Shown here: one piece after another, positions 7,304 to 14,464 of the stretch
How the letters are laid out: each line of letters opens with the position of its first letter
Position numbering within the stretch: position 1 is the stretch's first letter
NCBI RefSeq assembly: GCF_947503045.1
Contig: NZ_CANNCF010000001.1
Span: 1,054,001 to 1,118,000, forward strand
DNA length: 64,000 bases
Source: an uncultured Tateyamaria sp.
GTDB lineage: Bacteria > Pseudomonadota > Alphaproteobacteria > Rhodobacterales > Rhodobacteraceae
Direction of reading: 5' to 3'
Notes under the pieces: model-generated
Told to the model about the DNA's origin: nothing
The model's database searches: none
What the model saw: the letters and a program-made list of their open reading frames with translations, nothing else
Made by a program: the position numbers and the translations under genes

Positions 7304-7492
7304 CTAGCGAGAGATCGCGGCGGCTGCCTTGGCGGCGGCGCGGATTTCATCAGCGATTTCGTTGGCCTCGTCCGGGTCAAAGTCCATCGGAATCTCGACG
7401 CCCTTGGATTCAACGTAGATGCGCACCATGCCCTGATCTGTCGGGCCGATCTGCATGTTGGCTTCGATGTCGCGTTCGCTGTTGATACCCAT
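7304..7492 (-). CDS. Small conserved acidic protein (DUF6324-like)
   Basis: 62 residues: MGINSERDIEANMQIGPTDQ, then a strand VRIYVESKGVEIPMDF and an acidic helix DPDEANEIADEIRAAAKAAA. It looks like a small cytosolic protein found widely in Rhodobacteraceae, which I believe is filed under DUF6324 (not certain). Function unknown. It is divergent from the acetyltransferase gene with about 80 bp between starts. The 126 bp before the Tat gene start contain nothing further I can call. Confidence 0.7.
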   Translation of the reverse strand: MGINSERDIEANMQIGPTDQGMVRIYVESKGVEIPMDFDPDEANEIADEIRAAAKAAAAISR

Positions 7493-7573
7493 ACTCGCCT
7501 CCGGGTTGACGTGCGGTGTCTGCTAGCCCGTGTGGGCTTGAAAGGCAAGATGAGCAAAGGCAGGGTGCGGGGC

Positions 7574-8056
7574 ATGAGTGATGTGACCCTGCGCCCGTTC
7601 GAACCGCGTGATGTCGACTGGCTGGTCGAGCGTCACGCGACCCTTTATGCGCAGTCCGAGGGGTTTGACGAGACGTTCGGCCCCTTGGTGCGTTCGATCC
7701 TTGACGGGTTTGTTGCGGATCATGATGAGGCCTGTGAGGCGGGCTGGATTGCGATGGACGGCGCGGACCGTCTGGGGTCGATCTTTTGTGTGCGCCATGA
7801 TGAGAGCACGGCCAAGCTGCGCCTGTTTCTGCTTGTCCCCGAGGCGCGTGGGAAGGGAGTGGGCCGCCTGTTGCTGGAGCGTTGCATGGGGTTTGCCCGC
7901 GAGGCCGGATATGCCGGTATGCAGCTTTGGACTCACGAAAGCCATCGTGCAGCCTGTGCCCTTTACGTCCGTACGGGCTGGAGCCTGACCGAGTCGCATC
8001 CGGTCCATTCCTTTGGGCAGGATCTGGTGGAGCAGACGTGGATTTATCGCTTTTGA
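7574..8056 (+). CDS. GNAT-family N-acetyltransferase
   Basis: 160 residues. The acetyl-CoA pyrophosphate loop is the standard VPEARGKGVGRLLLERCMGFA (Q/R-x-x-G-x-G/A), followed by GYAGMQLWTHESHRAACALY and TGWSLTES, the motif A-B region of GNAT enzymes. The N-terminal VTLRPFEPRDVDWLVERHATLY resembles the MarR-linked and stand-alone GNATs that act on small molecules or protein N-termini; the substrate cannot be told. Start is ambiguous between 7550 (AAGG at good spacing) and 7574; 7574 fits the family N-terminus better. Confidence 0.85.
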   Translation: MSDVTLRPFEPRDVDWLVERHATLYAQSEGFDETFGPLVRSILDGFVADHDEACEAGWIAMDGADRLGSIFCVRHDESTAKLRLFLLVPEARGKGVGRLLLERCMGFAREAGYAGMQLWTHESHRAACALYVRTGWSLTESHPVHSFGQDLVEQTWIYRF

Positions 8057-8099
8057 CGGTCTTGCAATCGGGCTTTGCGAGGGGTATTTGAGCGTCAGT

Positions 8100-8176
8100 G
8101 CCGCCTTAGCTCAGTAGGTTAGAGCGCTTGATTGTGGATCAAGAGGTCCCTGGTTCGAGACCAGGAGGTGGTACCA
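8100..8176 (+). tRNA. tRNA-His (anticodon GTG), alphaproteobacterial type without G-1
   Basis: A full cloverleaf of 77 bases with encoded CCA. Acceptor GCCGCCT (8100-8106) pairs with AGGTGGT (8166-8172); anticodon stem CTTGA/TCAAG holds the GTG anticodon; T-arm is CCTGG TTCGAGA CCAGG. The base before the acceptor is T, not the G-1 that nearly all tRNA-His genes encode, and the discriminator is A73. This combination is the known peculiarity of alphaproteobacterial tRNA-His, whose HisRS does not use G-1. Confidence 0.95.
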
Positions 8177-8205
8177 CTCCTTTTTCTCAAAGCGAAAAAG
8201 AGTGG
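8174..8205 (+). terminator. Hairpin directly after tRNA-His
   Basis: CCACTC-TTTTTC (8174-8186) pairs with GAAAAA-GAGTGG (8194-8205), loop TCAAAGC. The stem starts inside the tRNA CCA end. There is no long T-run after it, so it may act in 3' processing as much as in termination. Confidence 0.5.
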
Positions 8206-8332
8206 TTGTGGGGTTAAGAGTGTTTGCAAGGCAAACGCGCGGCCCCACACAGATGATCCATAAAGCCCGTGTTTTTTTCGTGTCGCCCGGTGCACTCTTT
8301 GCTGTCGCAAATTCGCCCACCCGCCGGCCCGT

Positions 8333-8650
8333 TTACTCCAGCACGATTGTCTGGCGCAGTGTCCCTGTCACCTGATCATAGATCAGAATCTCGTCGTCTT
8401 CGGTCACCACGCCGAACCAGTCTGAGCCCACGGTAAAGGCCGTCGCGGTCGCCCCGTCGGGCAGCGTCACCCGGTCAGGCAGGGTCAGGGATGCCGGTGC
8501 TTCATTCAGGCGGATGACAAGCAGCGAGACCACCGTTACAACGCCGCCAATCATGATGACGGTCAGCACCGTCACCAATCGCCGCAGGAACCGCAGATTT
8601 GCCGGTTCAATAGGGATCTCGATGTCGTCCAACCGCCTGTCCTTTGTCAT
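8333..8650 (-). CDS. Small single-pass membrane protein (DUF6476-like)
   Basis: 105 residues: a charged N-terminus (MTKDRRLDDIEIPIEP), a membrane segment at about 25-48 (LVTVLTVIMIGGVVTVVSLLVI), and an extracytoplasmic part with short beta repeats (TLPDGATATAFTVGSDWFGVVT, then EILIYDQVTGTLRQTI). It looks like the small DUF6476 family of Rhodobacterales, whose function is not known. Its start codon lies inside the first codons of the divergent pseudouridine synthase gene: the two coding regions overlap head to head by 29 bp. Confidence 0.75.
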   Translation of the reverse strand: MTKDRRLDDIEIPIEPANLRFLRRLVTVLTVIMIGGVVTVVSLLVIRLNEAPASLTLPDRVTLPDGATATAFTVGSDWFGVVTEDDEILIYDQVTGTLRQTIVLE

Positions 8651-9644
8651 TGCGGATGATCCGCCCGCACGTCTTGATAAGGCGATTGCGCGCGACGTGC
8701 CAGAGGGCGCGGCCCTGTCGCGCACCCGGCTGGCCAAGCTGATGGCCGAAGGGGTGGTGACAGTCGATGGCGCCGTGGCGACCGACCCCAAGGCCCGTGT
8801 GGCCGCCGGGGCCGTGATCCGCGTCGAGATGCAGGAGGCTCAGGAGAGCCACATCCTGCCCGAGCCCATCCCGCTGGACGTCGTTTACGAGGACGGTGAT
8901 CTGATTGTGGTCAACAAACCTGCGGGCATGGTGGTCCACCCGGCCCCCGGCTCGCCCTCTGGCACGCTGGTCAATGCGCTGATGCACCATTGCGGCGACG
9001 ATCTGTCCGGGGTGGGGGGCATGAAACGCCCGGGCATCGTGCATCGCATCGACAAGGACACCAGCGGGTTGCTGGTTGTTGCCAAGTCCGACGCCGCCCA
9101 TCACGGGCTGGCCGCTCAATTCGCCGCCCACACGGTCGAGCGGTACTATCGCGCGCTGGTTTATGGTGTGCCGGACGCCAATGATCCACGCCTGCGCGGC
9201 ATCAAGGGGGCGAGTTTCGAGCCGGGCAATGTGCTCAAGCTCACCACGCAACTGGCCCGCCACAAGACTGACCGACAGCGGCAGGCGGTGCTGTTTCAGG
9301 GCGGGCGGCACGCGGTGACGCGTGCGCGCCTTGTGGCCCGCTATGGCACGCCCGAGGTGTTGGCGCAGGTCGAATGCTGGCTGGAAACCGGGCGTACCCA
9401 CCAGATCCGCGTGCATATGGCCCATGCGGGCCACGGCCTTGTGGGTGATCCTGTCTATGGCGGGCGGCGCAAGCTGGCGCGTGGCGCGCTGAGTGAGGCG
9501 GCGGCGGAGGCCATTGCGGGATTTGGCCGTCAGGCGCTGCACGCGGCGGTGTTGGGTTTCGTGCATCCGGTGTCGGGTGAGGCCATGCGCTTTGAAGCGC
9601 CCTTGCCAGAGGATTTTCAGGCCCTGCTGGATGTGCTTGGCTGA
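8622..9644 (+). CDS. rluD: RluA/RluD-family 23S rRNA pseudouridine synthase
   Basis: 340 residues. N-terminal S4 RNA-binding domain (about 15-70: ARLDKAIARDVPEGAALSRT), then the synthase domain with VVNKPAGMVVHPAPG and the catalytic HRIDKDTSGLLVVAK, in which Asp144 is the nucleophile. TGRTHQIRVHMAHAGHGLVGDPVYG closes the active site. The family converts uridines in the 23S rRNA helix-69 region; RluD is the best match because of the S4 domain and length, but RluC cannot be fully excluded. No later in-frame ATG precedes the S4 domain, so the start at 8622, inside the divergent small gene, stands. Confidence 0.88.
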   Translation: MSSNRLSFVIADDPPARLDKAIARDVPEGAALSRTRLAKLMAEGVVTVDGAVATDPKARVAAGAVIRVEMQEAQESHILPEPIPLDVVYEDGDLIVVNKPAGMVVHPAPGSPSGTLVNALMHHCGDDLSGVGGMKRPGIVHRIDKDTSGLLVVAKSDAAHHGLAAQFAAHTVERYYRALVYGVPDANDPRLRGIKGASFEPGNVLKLTTQLARHKTDRQRQAVLFQGGRHAVTRARLVARYGTPEVLAQVECWLETGRTHQIRVHMAHAGHGLVGDPVYGGRRKLARGALSEAAAEAIAGFGRQALHAAVLGFVHPVSGEAMRFEAPLPEDFQALLDVLG

Positions 9645-9814
9645 ACGTGCGGACCCCATTCTGTAACAATTCGAGTTCGAAACCGGTCGGTACAGAACAG
9701 AAATCCCGAATTTGACCCCGTTTTTGCAACGAACAGCACATGCGCGTGAGGGCACAGTCGTGGCCCTGCCGTCCGCCCTTCGCATATGTCAGATTACGAA
9801 CAAGCGCTTTTGCC

Positions 9815-9844
9815 CTTGTCGGGGCGCGGGCGCGGACCCATATA
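9815..9844 (+). promoter_or_regulatory. Candidate heat-shock (sigma-32) promoter of rpoH
   Basis: CTTGTC (9815-9820) and CCCATATA (9837-9844) are separated by 16 bp and resemble the sigma-32 consensus CTTGAA with CCCATnT. The position, 55 bp before the rpoH start, fits autoregulation, which is known for rpoH genes in several alphaproteobacteria. Match is by eye only. Confidence 0.45.
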
Positions 9845-9898
9845 GATGTTAAGCCCATAAACATCCCCGAAAAGGATGGGGCATTCAGGAGGGACCAC

Positions 9899-10795
9899 AT
9901 GGCCAATTACGCAAATCTGCCCGCTCCCACGCCAGAAGGTGGGTTGAACCGGTACATGCAGGAAATCCGCAAGTTTCCGCTGCTGGAGCCCGAAGAGGAA
10001 TACATGCTGGCCAAGCGCTGGGTCGAGGAACAGGACACTGAGTCCGCCCACCGCATGGTCACAAGCCACCTGCGCCTCGCTGCCAAGATCGCCATGGGCT
10101 ATCGCGGCTATGGCCTGCCACAGGCCGAGGTGATTTCCGAGGCCAATGTGGGCCTGATGCAGGCGGTCAAACGCTTTGATCCCGAAAAAGGGTTTCGTCT
10201 GGCGACCTATGCGATGTGGTGGATCCGCGCCTCGATCCAGGAATATATCCTGCGCTCGTGGAGCCTTGTGAAGCTTGGCACAACATCGGCTCAGAAAAAG
10301 CTGTTCTTCAACCTGCGCAAGGCCAAGAACAAGATTGGCGCGTTGGAAGAGGGCGATATGCGGCCCGAAAACGTACAACGGATTGCGACCGATCTGGGCG
10401 TGACCGAAGCCGAAGTCATCAGCATGAACCGCCGTCTGTCGGGCGGGGATGCGTCGCTGAACGCGACCGTCGGCTCCGAAGGCGAAGGGACCATGCAATG
10501 GCAGGACTGGCTTGAGGACGAAAGTGCCGATCAGGCGGGCGACTACGAGGCGCGCGACGAGTTGGAAGTGCGCCGCGAGATGCTGGCCGAGGCACTGGAT
10601 GTGCTCAATGACCGCGAAAAGGACATCCTGACCCAGCGCCGTCTCGCCGAACAGGTGATCACGCTGGAGGACCTGTCCGAGCAATACGGCGTCAGCCGCG
10701 AACGTATCCGCCAGATCGAGGTCCGTGCATTTGAAAAACTGCAGAAAAAGATGCGCGAGATCGCGAGGGCCAAGGGGTTGATGGCGACAGCCTGA
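9899..10795 (+). CDS. rpoH: RNA polymerase sigma-32 factor RpoH
   Basis: 298 residues, standard length. Region 2 is GYGLPQAEVISEANVGLMQA with KRFDPEKGFRLATYAMWWIR; the RpoH box QKKLFFNLR is at 132-140, which separates RpoH from other sigma-70 members; region 4 ends in YGVSRERIRQIEVRAFEKL. It directs RNA polymerase to heat-shock and, in Rhodobacterales, oxidative-stress promoters. AGGAGGGA at 9887-9894 fixes the ATG at 9899. Many Rhodobacterales have two rpoH copies; whether this is RpoHI or RpoHII cannot be settled here. Confidence 0.96.
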   Translation: MANYANLPAPTPEGGLNRYMQEIRKFPLLEPEEEYMLAKRWVEEQDTESAHRMVTSHLRLAAKIAMGYRGYGLPQAEVISEANVGLMQAVKRFDPEKGFRLATYAMWWIRASIQEYILRSWSLVKLGTTSAQKKLFFNLRKAKNKIGALEEGDMRPENVQRIATDLGVTEAEVISMNRRLSGGDASLNATVGSEGEGTMQWQDWLEDESADQAGDYEARDELEVRREMLAEALDVLNDREKDILTQRRLAEQVITLEDLSEQYGVSRERIRQIEVRAFEKLQKKMREIARAKGLMATA

Positions 10796-10820
10796 CCTTC
10801 TTATGCTACGGTTTTGGAAA

Positions 10821-10849
10821 GGCCCCGCCGGTTGCGCGGGGCCTTTTTT
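10821..10849 (+). terminator. Intrinsic terminator of rpoH
   Basis: GGCCCCGC (10821-10828) pairs with GCGGGGCC (10836-10843), followed by six T. Textbook rho-independent terminator 25 bp after the rpoH stop. Confidence 0.93.
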
Positions 10850-11092
10850 CGTTGAGAAATGATATGCGTCAGGCGCGCGTTGACGAATGCGCGGCAAGTG
10901 TGTCCGCGCCTTCGGTTTGTTCCGTTCCAGGTGCTTCGAGGTGATGGCGCCATGAAAGGCGGCTCCGAGCCCAAAATTCTTGACGCAGCATGCACTGCAA
11001 TTGGCCGCTTCGAAAATTTCGTGGCAGGTTGGAGCGATGCGCGACCACTGATATGTTTCGCAGAACAGTGCTCGGGGCGAGATAGTGTGAGA
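10850..11092. other. Gene-free leader before the GT51-like gene
   Basis: About 240 bp without recognisable coding content although a frame is open through it. Base composition drops in the second half (AT-richer than the flanks), marking the left edge of a probably acquired islet that continues to about 12.05 kb. No clear promoter or dyad was found. Confidence 0.4.
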
Positions 11093-11755
11093 ATGAAGCG
11101 CTTTGCGAAATATTTTGCGTTCTTGGTCGTTCTCTGCGTCGCCGCTGGTTTTGGATATGGCGTGATGGGTTACCGGGACGCGGTACGTCAGTCGGACGAA
11201 TACGCCGAGCGGGCAAGAGCACTGATCGCGGGTGGTCGTGGGCCAGCGAGGTTAGGTGCCGAACGTCTCCGGCAACTTATCCTGGTGCAAGACCCCGGAT
11301 ATCTCGAGCATTGGGGTCTCGACCTTTCGACACCAGGTGCCGGGCTGACAACGATCTCTCAATCGCTTTCCAAACGCCTGGGGTTCGATGATTTTCAACC
11401 TGGTATCGGAAAGATACGCCAAACCGGTTTTGCTTTGGGCCTGGAAAGCCGCCTCGACAAGGATCAGATACTGACGCTTTGGCTTGATACCGTCGAAATG
11501 GGGCGCGGTCCTGACGGCTGGATGACCGGGTTTTTCCATGCAAGTGATAACCTCTACGGCAGGCCTCCGGTAAATCTGACAGATTACGAGTTTCATCGCC
11601 TCCTCGCTGTTCTCATTGCACCAGGTCAGTACCGACTGCTCGAAGACGATCAGTCGCTTGAGGAGCGTGTTTCTAGGATCGCCAGGCTCGTGTCGGGAAA
11701 TTGCAGTCCCAATGATCAAAGAGATGTCTGGCTTGTGGGTTGCGCAGCGTCCTAG
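11093..11755 (+). CDS. GT51-like protein with both catalytic glutamates replaced
   Basis: 220 residues. One N-terminal membrane segment (about 7-26), then a domain that follows the peptidoglycan glycosyltransferase (GT51) motifs in order: QDPGYLEHWG (66-75) where the family has E-D-x-x-F-x-x-H-x-G; GLTTISQSLSKRL where it has GGSTITQQ; GKIRQTGFALGLE (106-118) where it has R-K-x-x-E-x-x-x-A-x-x-L-E; then SDNLYGRPPVNLTDYEFHRL. The two catalytic glutamates (motif 1 and motif 3) are Gln66 and Gln110. It is thus probably not an active transglycosylase but may bind lipid II or glycan. No transpeptidase domain. AT-richer than its neighbours; likely acquired. Confidence 0.75.
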   Translation: MKRFAKYFAFLVVLCVAAGFGYGVMGYRDAVRQSDEYAERARALIAGGRGPARLGAERLRQLILVQDPGYLEHWGLDLSTPGAGLTTISQSLSKRLGFDDFQPGIGKIRQTGFALGLESRLDKDQILTLWLDTVEMGRGPDGWMTGFFHASDNLYGRPPVNLTDYEFHRLLAVLIAPGQYRLLEDDQSLEERVSRIARLVSGNCSPNDQRDVWLVGCAAS

Positions 11756-12067
11756 AGCATCGTGCAAATACTATTGATTGATTTCTAACACTTAAGAGCG
11801 GACATTCCGAGGTGATGGTCGAATGCTCGCTTCGTCCGGCTCAACAGATTGCTGCTAAACCATAAATATTGGAATCGCAGCGCATCTCCATCATCCTTCG
11901 TCGGATCCTTTTCTGGAACATTGAGGCAAGCTTGGTAATCCGCTTCATATCCGCCGGGCCGCGTTTTGGTAAATCGGCCCACTGGGGGGATAACAGAATA
12001 GATGAGACTTGCGCGTGTGATCCGGGCCGGGTTTTGATTTGCCCCTCTTGCAGGTAGCGTCCTGTCC
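11756..12067. other. 312-bp AT-richer gap without a convincing gene
   Basis: A 94-codon frame on the minus strand (11785-12069) is open but has no domain, no ribosome site and a composition unlike real genes here, so it is not called. No terminator or dyad stands out. It forms the right part of the AT-richer islet around the GT51-like gene. Confidence 0.45.
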
Positions 12068-12988
12068 ATGACGCAGATGGTGTTTCACGTGCCGCGCAGT
12101 TGGCTGAGTTTCAGGGGCGAGGGGTTGGCGCCGTTCTATCTGCGCCTGATTGAGGGGCTGGAGGCGCGGGATGTGTCTTACGCCGTCGAGGTGCTGGACC
12201 GGGACGCCCTGCCGGACCGGTTGATGCGTGATGAGGCCGTTCACGTGGTTCATCATGGCCGCTTTGCCCATCCGCGCGTGCGCAATGCGGATGTCGCCTA
12301 TATCTACCCGTTCTGGAATTTTGATCCCAAGGGCATCCGCGCCTTTTCCTCGATCGCGGATATGCCTTTTGAGCAGAACAGTATTGACCCGGACATTGCC
12401 CGTCCGTTTTTTCGTCGTTTGCGCAAGCGGATGGTGGGCAAGCGCACGTCGCGCTATGCCCAGCCCGACGCGGTGAGCGATCTGGGCCCGGTTGCAGCGG
12501 CCGTGTTCCTGCAATCGGAAGGGCACCGGGTGGTGGGGGAGACCTGCTATCTCGACCGGTGGGAAATGTTGGATGGGGTTTGTGCAGCTCTTGACGGCCC
12601 CATTGTCGTCAAACCGCACCCCCGCGACCGCGATCCGGCGACGCAAGCCGGGCTGCGGGAACGCCTTGCTCGCTTTCCGCATCTGCGCGTCAGCGACGGC
12701 AACATCCACGATCTGATCGCGGCGGCTGCACGGGTGGTGACCATCAACTCGGCCGTTGGAATCGAAGCCTACCTGCATCGCACGCCCGTTGTGTTGTGTG
12801 GCCAGTCCGATTTTCATCACATCGCGGATGTGGCGCGCTCGGGTGCCGACCTGGCTGCGATCCTGGGTCGACGCCCGCGCAAACGCGCCTATGACAAGTT
12901 CATCTGGTGGTATTTTGCCGATCAGTGTCTGAGCAGCGTGGACGGTGATCTGGCGGACCGGGTGATGGCGCGCTGCGGGTTGAACTGA
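12068..12988 (+). CDS. Capsule-polysaccharide-type glycosyltransferase (KpsS/KpsC-like)
   Basis: 306 residues. The C-terminal half has the signature of the capsule synthesis family (PF05159): IVVKPHPRDRD, then DLIAAAARVVTINSAVGIEA with YLHRTPVVLCGQSDFHHIAD. In that family these residues form the CMP-Kdo donor site; whether this enzyme uses Kdo cannot be read. It acts on cell-surface polysaccharide, probably at the cytoplasmic face of the inner membrane. It stands alone, without capsule export genes nearby, followed 46 bp later by an unrelated oxidoreductase. Confidence 0.75.
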   Translation: MTQMVFHVPRSWLSFRGEGLAPFYLRLIEGLEARDVSYAVEVLDRDALPDRLMRDEAVHVVHHGRFAHPRVRNADVAYIYPFWNFDPKGIRAFSSIADMPFEQNSIDPDIARPFFRRLRKRMVGKRTSRYAQPDAVSDLGPVAAAVFLQSEGHRVVGETCYLDRWEMLDGVCAALDGPIVVKPHPRDRDPATQAGLRERLARFPHLRVSDGNIHDLIAAAARVVTINSAVGIEAYLHRTPVVLCGQSDFHHIADVARSGADLAAILGRRPRKRAYDKFIWWYFADQCLSSVDGDLADRVMARCGLN

Positions 12989-13034
12989 CCTGTCTGGCCG
13001 CTATGGTGGCGCTAACAAGCGCGAGGAGAGTGAT

Positions 13035-14021
13035 ATGGGCGAACCGGTGAGATGGGGTATTCTTGGGGCGGCGAATTTTGCCCGCCAACACATGGCTCCG
13101 GCCATTCATGCCGCAAAGGGCGCGAAACTGGTGGCGCTGGCGACCTCGAGCCCGGCCAAGGCCGATGGGTTCAAGGCGTTCTGCCCGGACCTGTTTGTCC
13201 ATGACAGCTATGACGCGCTGCTCGCCGATCCGGGCGTGGACGCGGTCTATATCCCGCTGCCCAACCACCTGCATCTGGAATGGTCGCTCAAGGCGCTTGC
13301 CGCAGGCAAGCACGTGCTGTGCGAAAAACCGATGGCGATGGCGGCGGACCAATATGAGGAGCTGATCGCGGCCCGCAATGCCTCGGGCTGTTTCGCAACT
13401 GAAGCCTACATGATCGTGCACCACCCCCAGTGGCAGCATGCCCGCGCGCTCTATCAGGAGGGGTCCATTGGCGACCTCATCCATGTCGAGGGGCTGTTTT
13501 GCTATGACAACGGTTCTGACCCCGGCAATGTACGCAACAAGCCTGACACCGGCGGTGGCGGCATTCCAGACATCGGCGTCTATACCTACGGTGCCACCCG
13601 CTGGCTGAGCGGGGAAGAACCCGACACCATCACCCACGCGGATGTGGATTTCGAGAACGGTGTGGACGTGCTGGCCCGCGTCTCGGCCCGGTTCCCGTCC
13701 TTTTCGGCGCATTGGGTCAACTCGATGCGGATGCACCCGTTTCAACAGATGACTTTTGTCGGCTCGAAAGGCGTGATCAAGCTGACGGCCCCGTTCAATG
13801 CGGGCGTGTCCAGCACTGCGCGGGTCGAGTTGCAGGACAATATGGCGCACCCCCCCGTGATGACCGAAACCCGCTATCCGGGCGTGAACCACTACGTGCT
13901 GCAGGTCGAAGCCTTTGGCGCACATGTGCGCGACGGAGCTGCTTATCCCTGGACCCTTGAGGATGCGCGCAGCACGCAGGCAATGATTGACGCGATCTTT
14001 GCAAAGGTCAATTCTGGCTGA
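13035..14021 (+). CDS. Gfo/Idh/MocA-family NAD(P)-dependent oxidoreductase
   Basis: 328 residues. N-terminal Rossmann domain with WGILGAANFAR (about 7-17), VDAVYIPLPNHLH and the family landmark AGKHVLCEKPMAM, whose EKP lysine lies near the catalytic site. The C-terminal domain carries GGGIPDIGVYT, the region with the conserved Asp/His of this family. It oxidises or reduces a sugar, inositol or related polyol with NAD(P); the closest look is to D-xylose/glucose-fructose type dehydrogenases, but the substrate is open. GAGGAGAG ahead of the ATG supports the start. Confidence 0.88.
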   Translation: MGEPVRWGILGAANFARQHMAPAIHAAKGAKLVALATSSPAKADGFKAFCPDLFVHDSYDALLADPGVDAVYIPLPNHLHLEWSLKALAAGKHVLCEKPMAMAADQYEELIAARNASGCFATEAYMIVHHPQWQHARALYQEGSIGDLIHVEGLFCYDNGSDPGNVRNKPDTGGGGIPDIGVYTYGATRWLSGEEPDTITHADVDFENGVDVLARVSARFPSFSAHWVNSMRMHPFQQMTFVGSKGVIKLTAPFNAGVSSTARVELQDNMAHPPVMTETRYPGVNHYVLQVEAFGAHVRDGAAYPWTLEDARSTQAMIDAIFAKVNSG

Positions 14022-14066
14022 TGTGCCCGGTGCGGCACGTTTGACCGGCAGGAGGCATGTGGGATC

Positions 14067-14336
14067 ATGGCAGGAGGATGGGCCAAGGACGGCGCGGTGT
14101 CAGAACAGATCGAAGCCTCGATCTCGGACGAGCTGGCGCGCATGAAAGCGCGGCGCGCGCCAGTGGGCGAGAGCCTGACCCATTGCGCCGAATGCGAAGA
14201 GCCGATTCCCGAGGCCCGTCGTAAGGCCCTGCCTGGGGTCAAACTGTGCGTGGACTGCGTGGCCGAACGAGATGCGGAATATCAGCGGCGCGGTGGGATC
14301 AATCGGCGTGGGAGCAAGGATTCACAGCTCAAGTGA
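14067..14336 (+). CDS. DksA/TraR-family C4 zinc-finger protein
   Basis: 89 residues. The four cysteines are in HCAECEEPIPEARRKALPG followed by VKLCVDCVAERD (C-x2-C-x(n)-C-x2-C), the TraR/DksA zinc finger. An N-terminal helix (about 10-35) replaces the long coiled coil of full DksA, so this is the short TraR/YbiI-like form. These bind in the secondary channel of RNA polymerase and alter promoter response; some act without ppGpp. An AGGAGG lies 11 bp ahead of the ATG, slightly far. Followed by a terminator at 14359. Confidence 0.85.
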   Translation: MAGGWAKDGAVSEQIEASISDELARMKARRAPVGESLTHCAECEEPIPEARRKALPGVKLCVDCVAERDAEYQRRGGINRRGSKDSQLK

Positions 14337-14358
14337 CGCGGAGTGCGCGGCTCCAAGT

Positions 14359-14388
14359 CGCCGATTTTCGGAATCGGCGCGTCTTTTT
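14359..14388 (+). terminator. Intrinsic terminator after the DksA-like gene
   Basis: CGCCGATT (14359-14366) pairs with AATCGGCG (14372-14379), loop TTCGG, followed by CGTCTTTTT. It overlaps the first of the repeated candidate operator motifs. Confidence 0.8.
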
Positions 14389-14402
14389 CAGAAATTGGCG
14401 CG
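14365..14402 (+). promoter_or_regulatory. Two direct repeats TTTTC-N6/7-GGCGCG upstream of the AraC-type gene
   Basis: TTTTC GGAATC GGCGCG (14365-14381) and TTTTC AGAAATT GGCGCG (14385-14402) are direct repeats starting 20 bp apart, about two helical turns, the spacing typical of AraC-family operators. A third copy lies just downstream of the AraC-type gene at 15533-15549. Confidence 0.5.
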
Positions 14403-14464
14403 CGTCCTGCCGCTCAATCGTTTAAGATCGGGTCAGCAATTCGGGCTGTCGAAGGGGTGAGTCC

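Noticed and set aside
10859-11092. N-terminal extension of the GT51-like protein
   Set aside because: The frame is open but lacks ribosome site and would precede the membrane anchor with a Cys/Arg-rich, non-conserved stretch.
11785-12069. 94-codon frame on the minus strand in the AT-richer gap
   Set aside because: No ribosome site, no recognisable fold, atypical composition; overlaps the start of the next gene.
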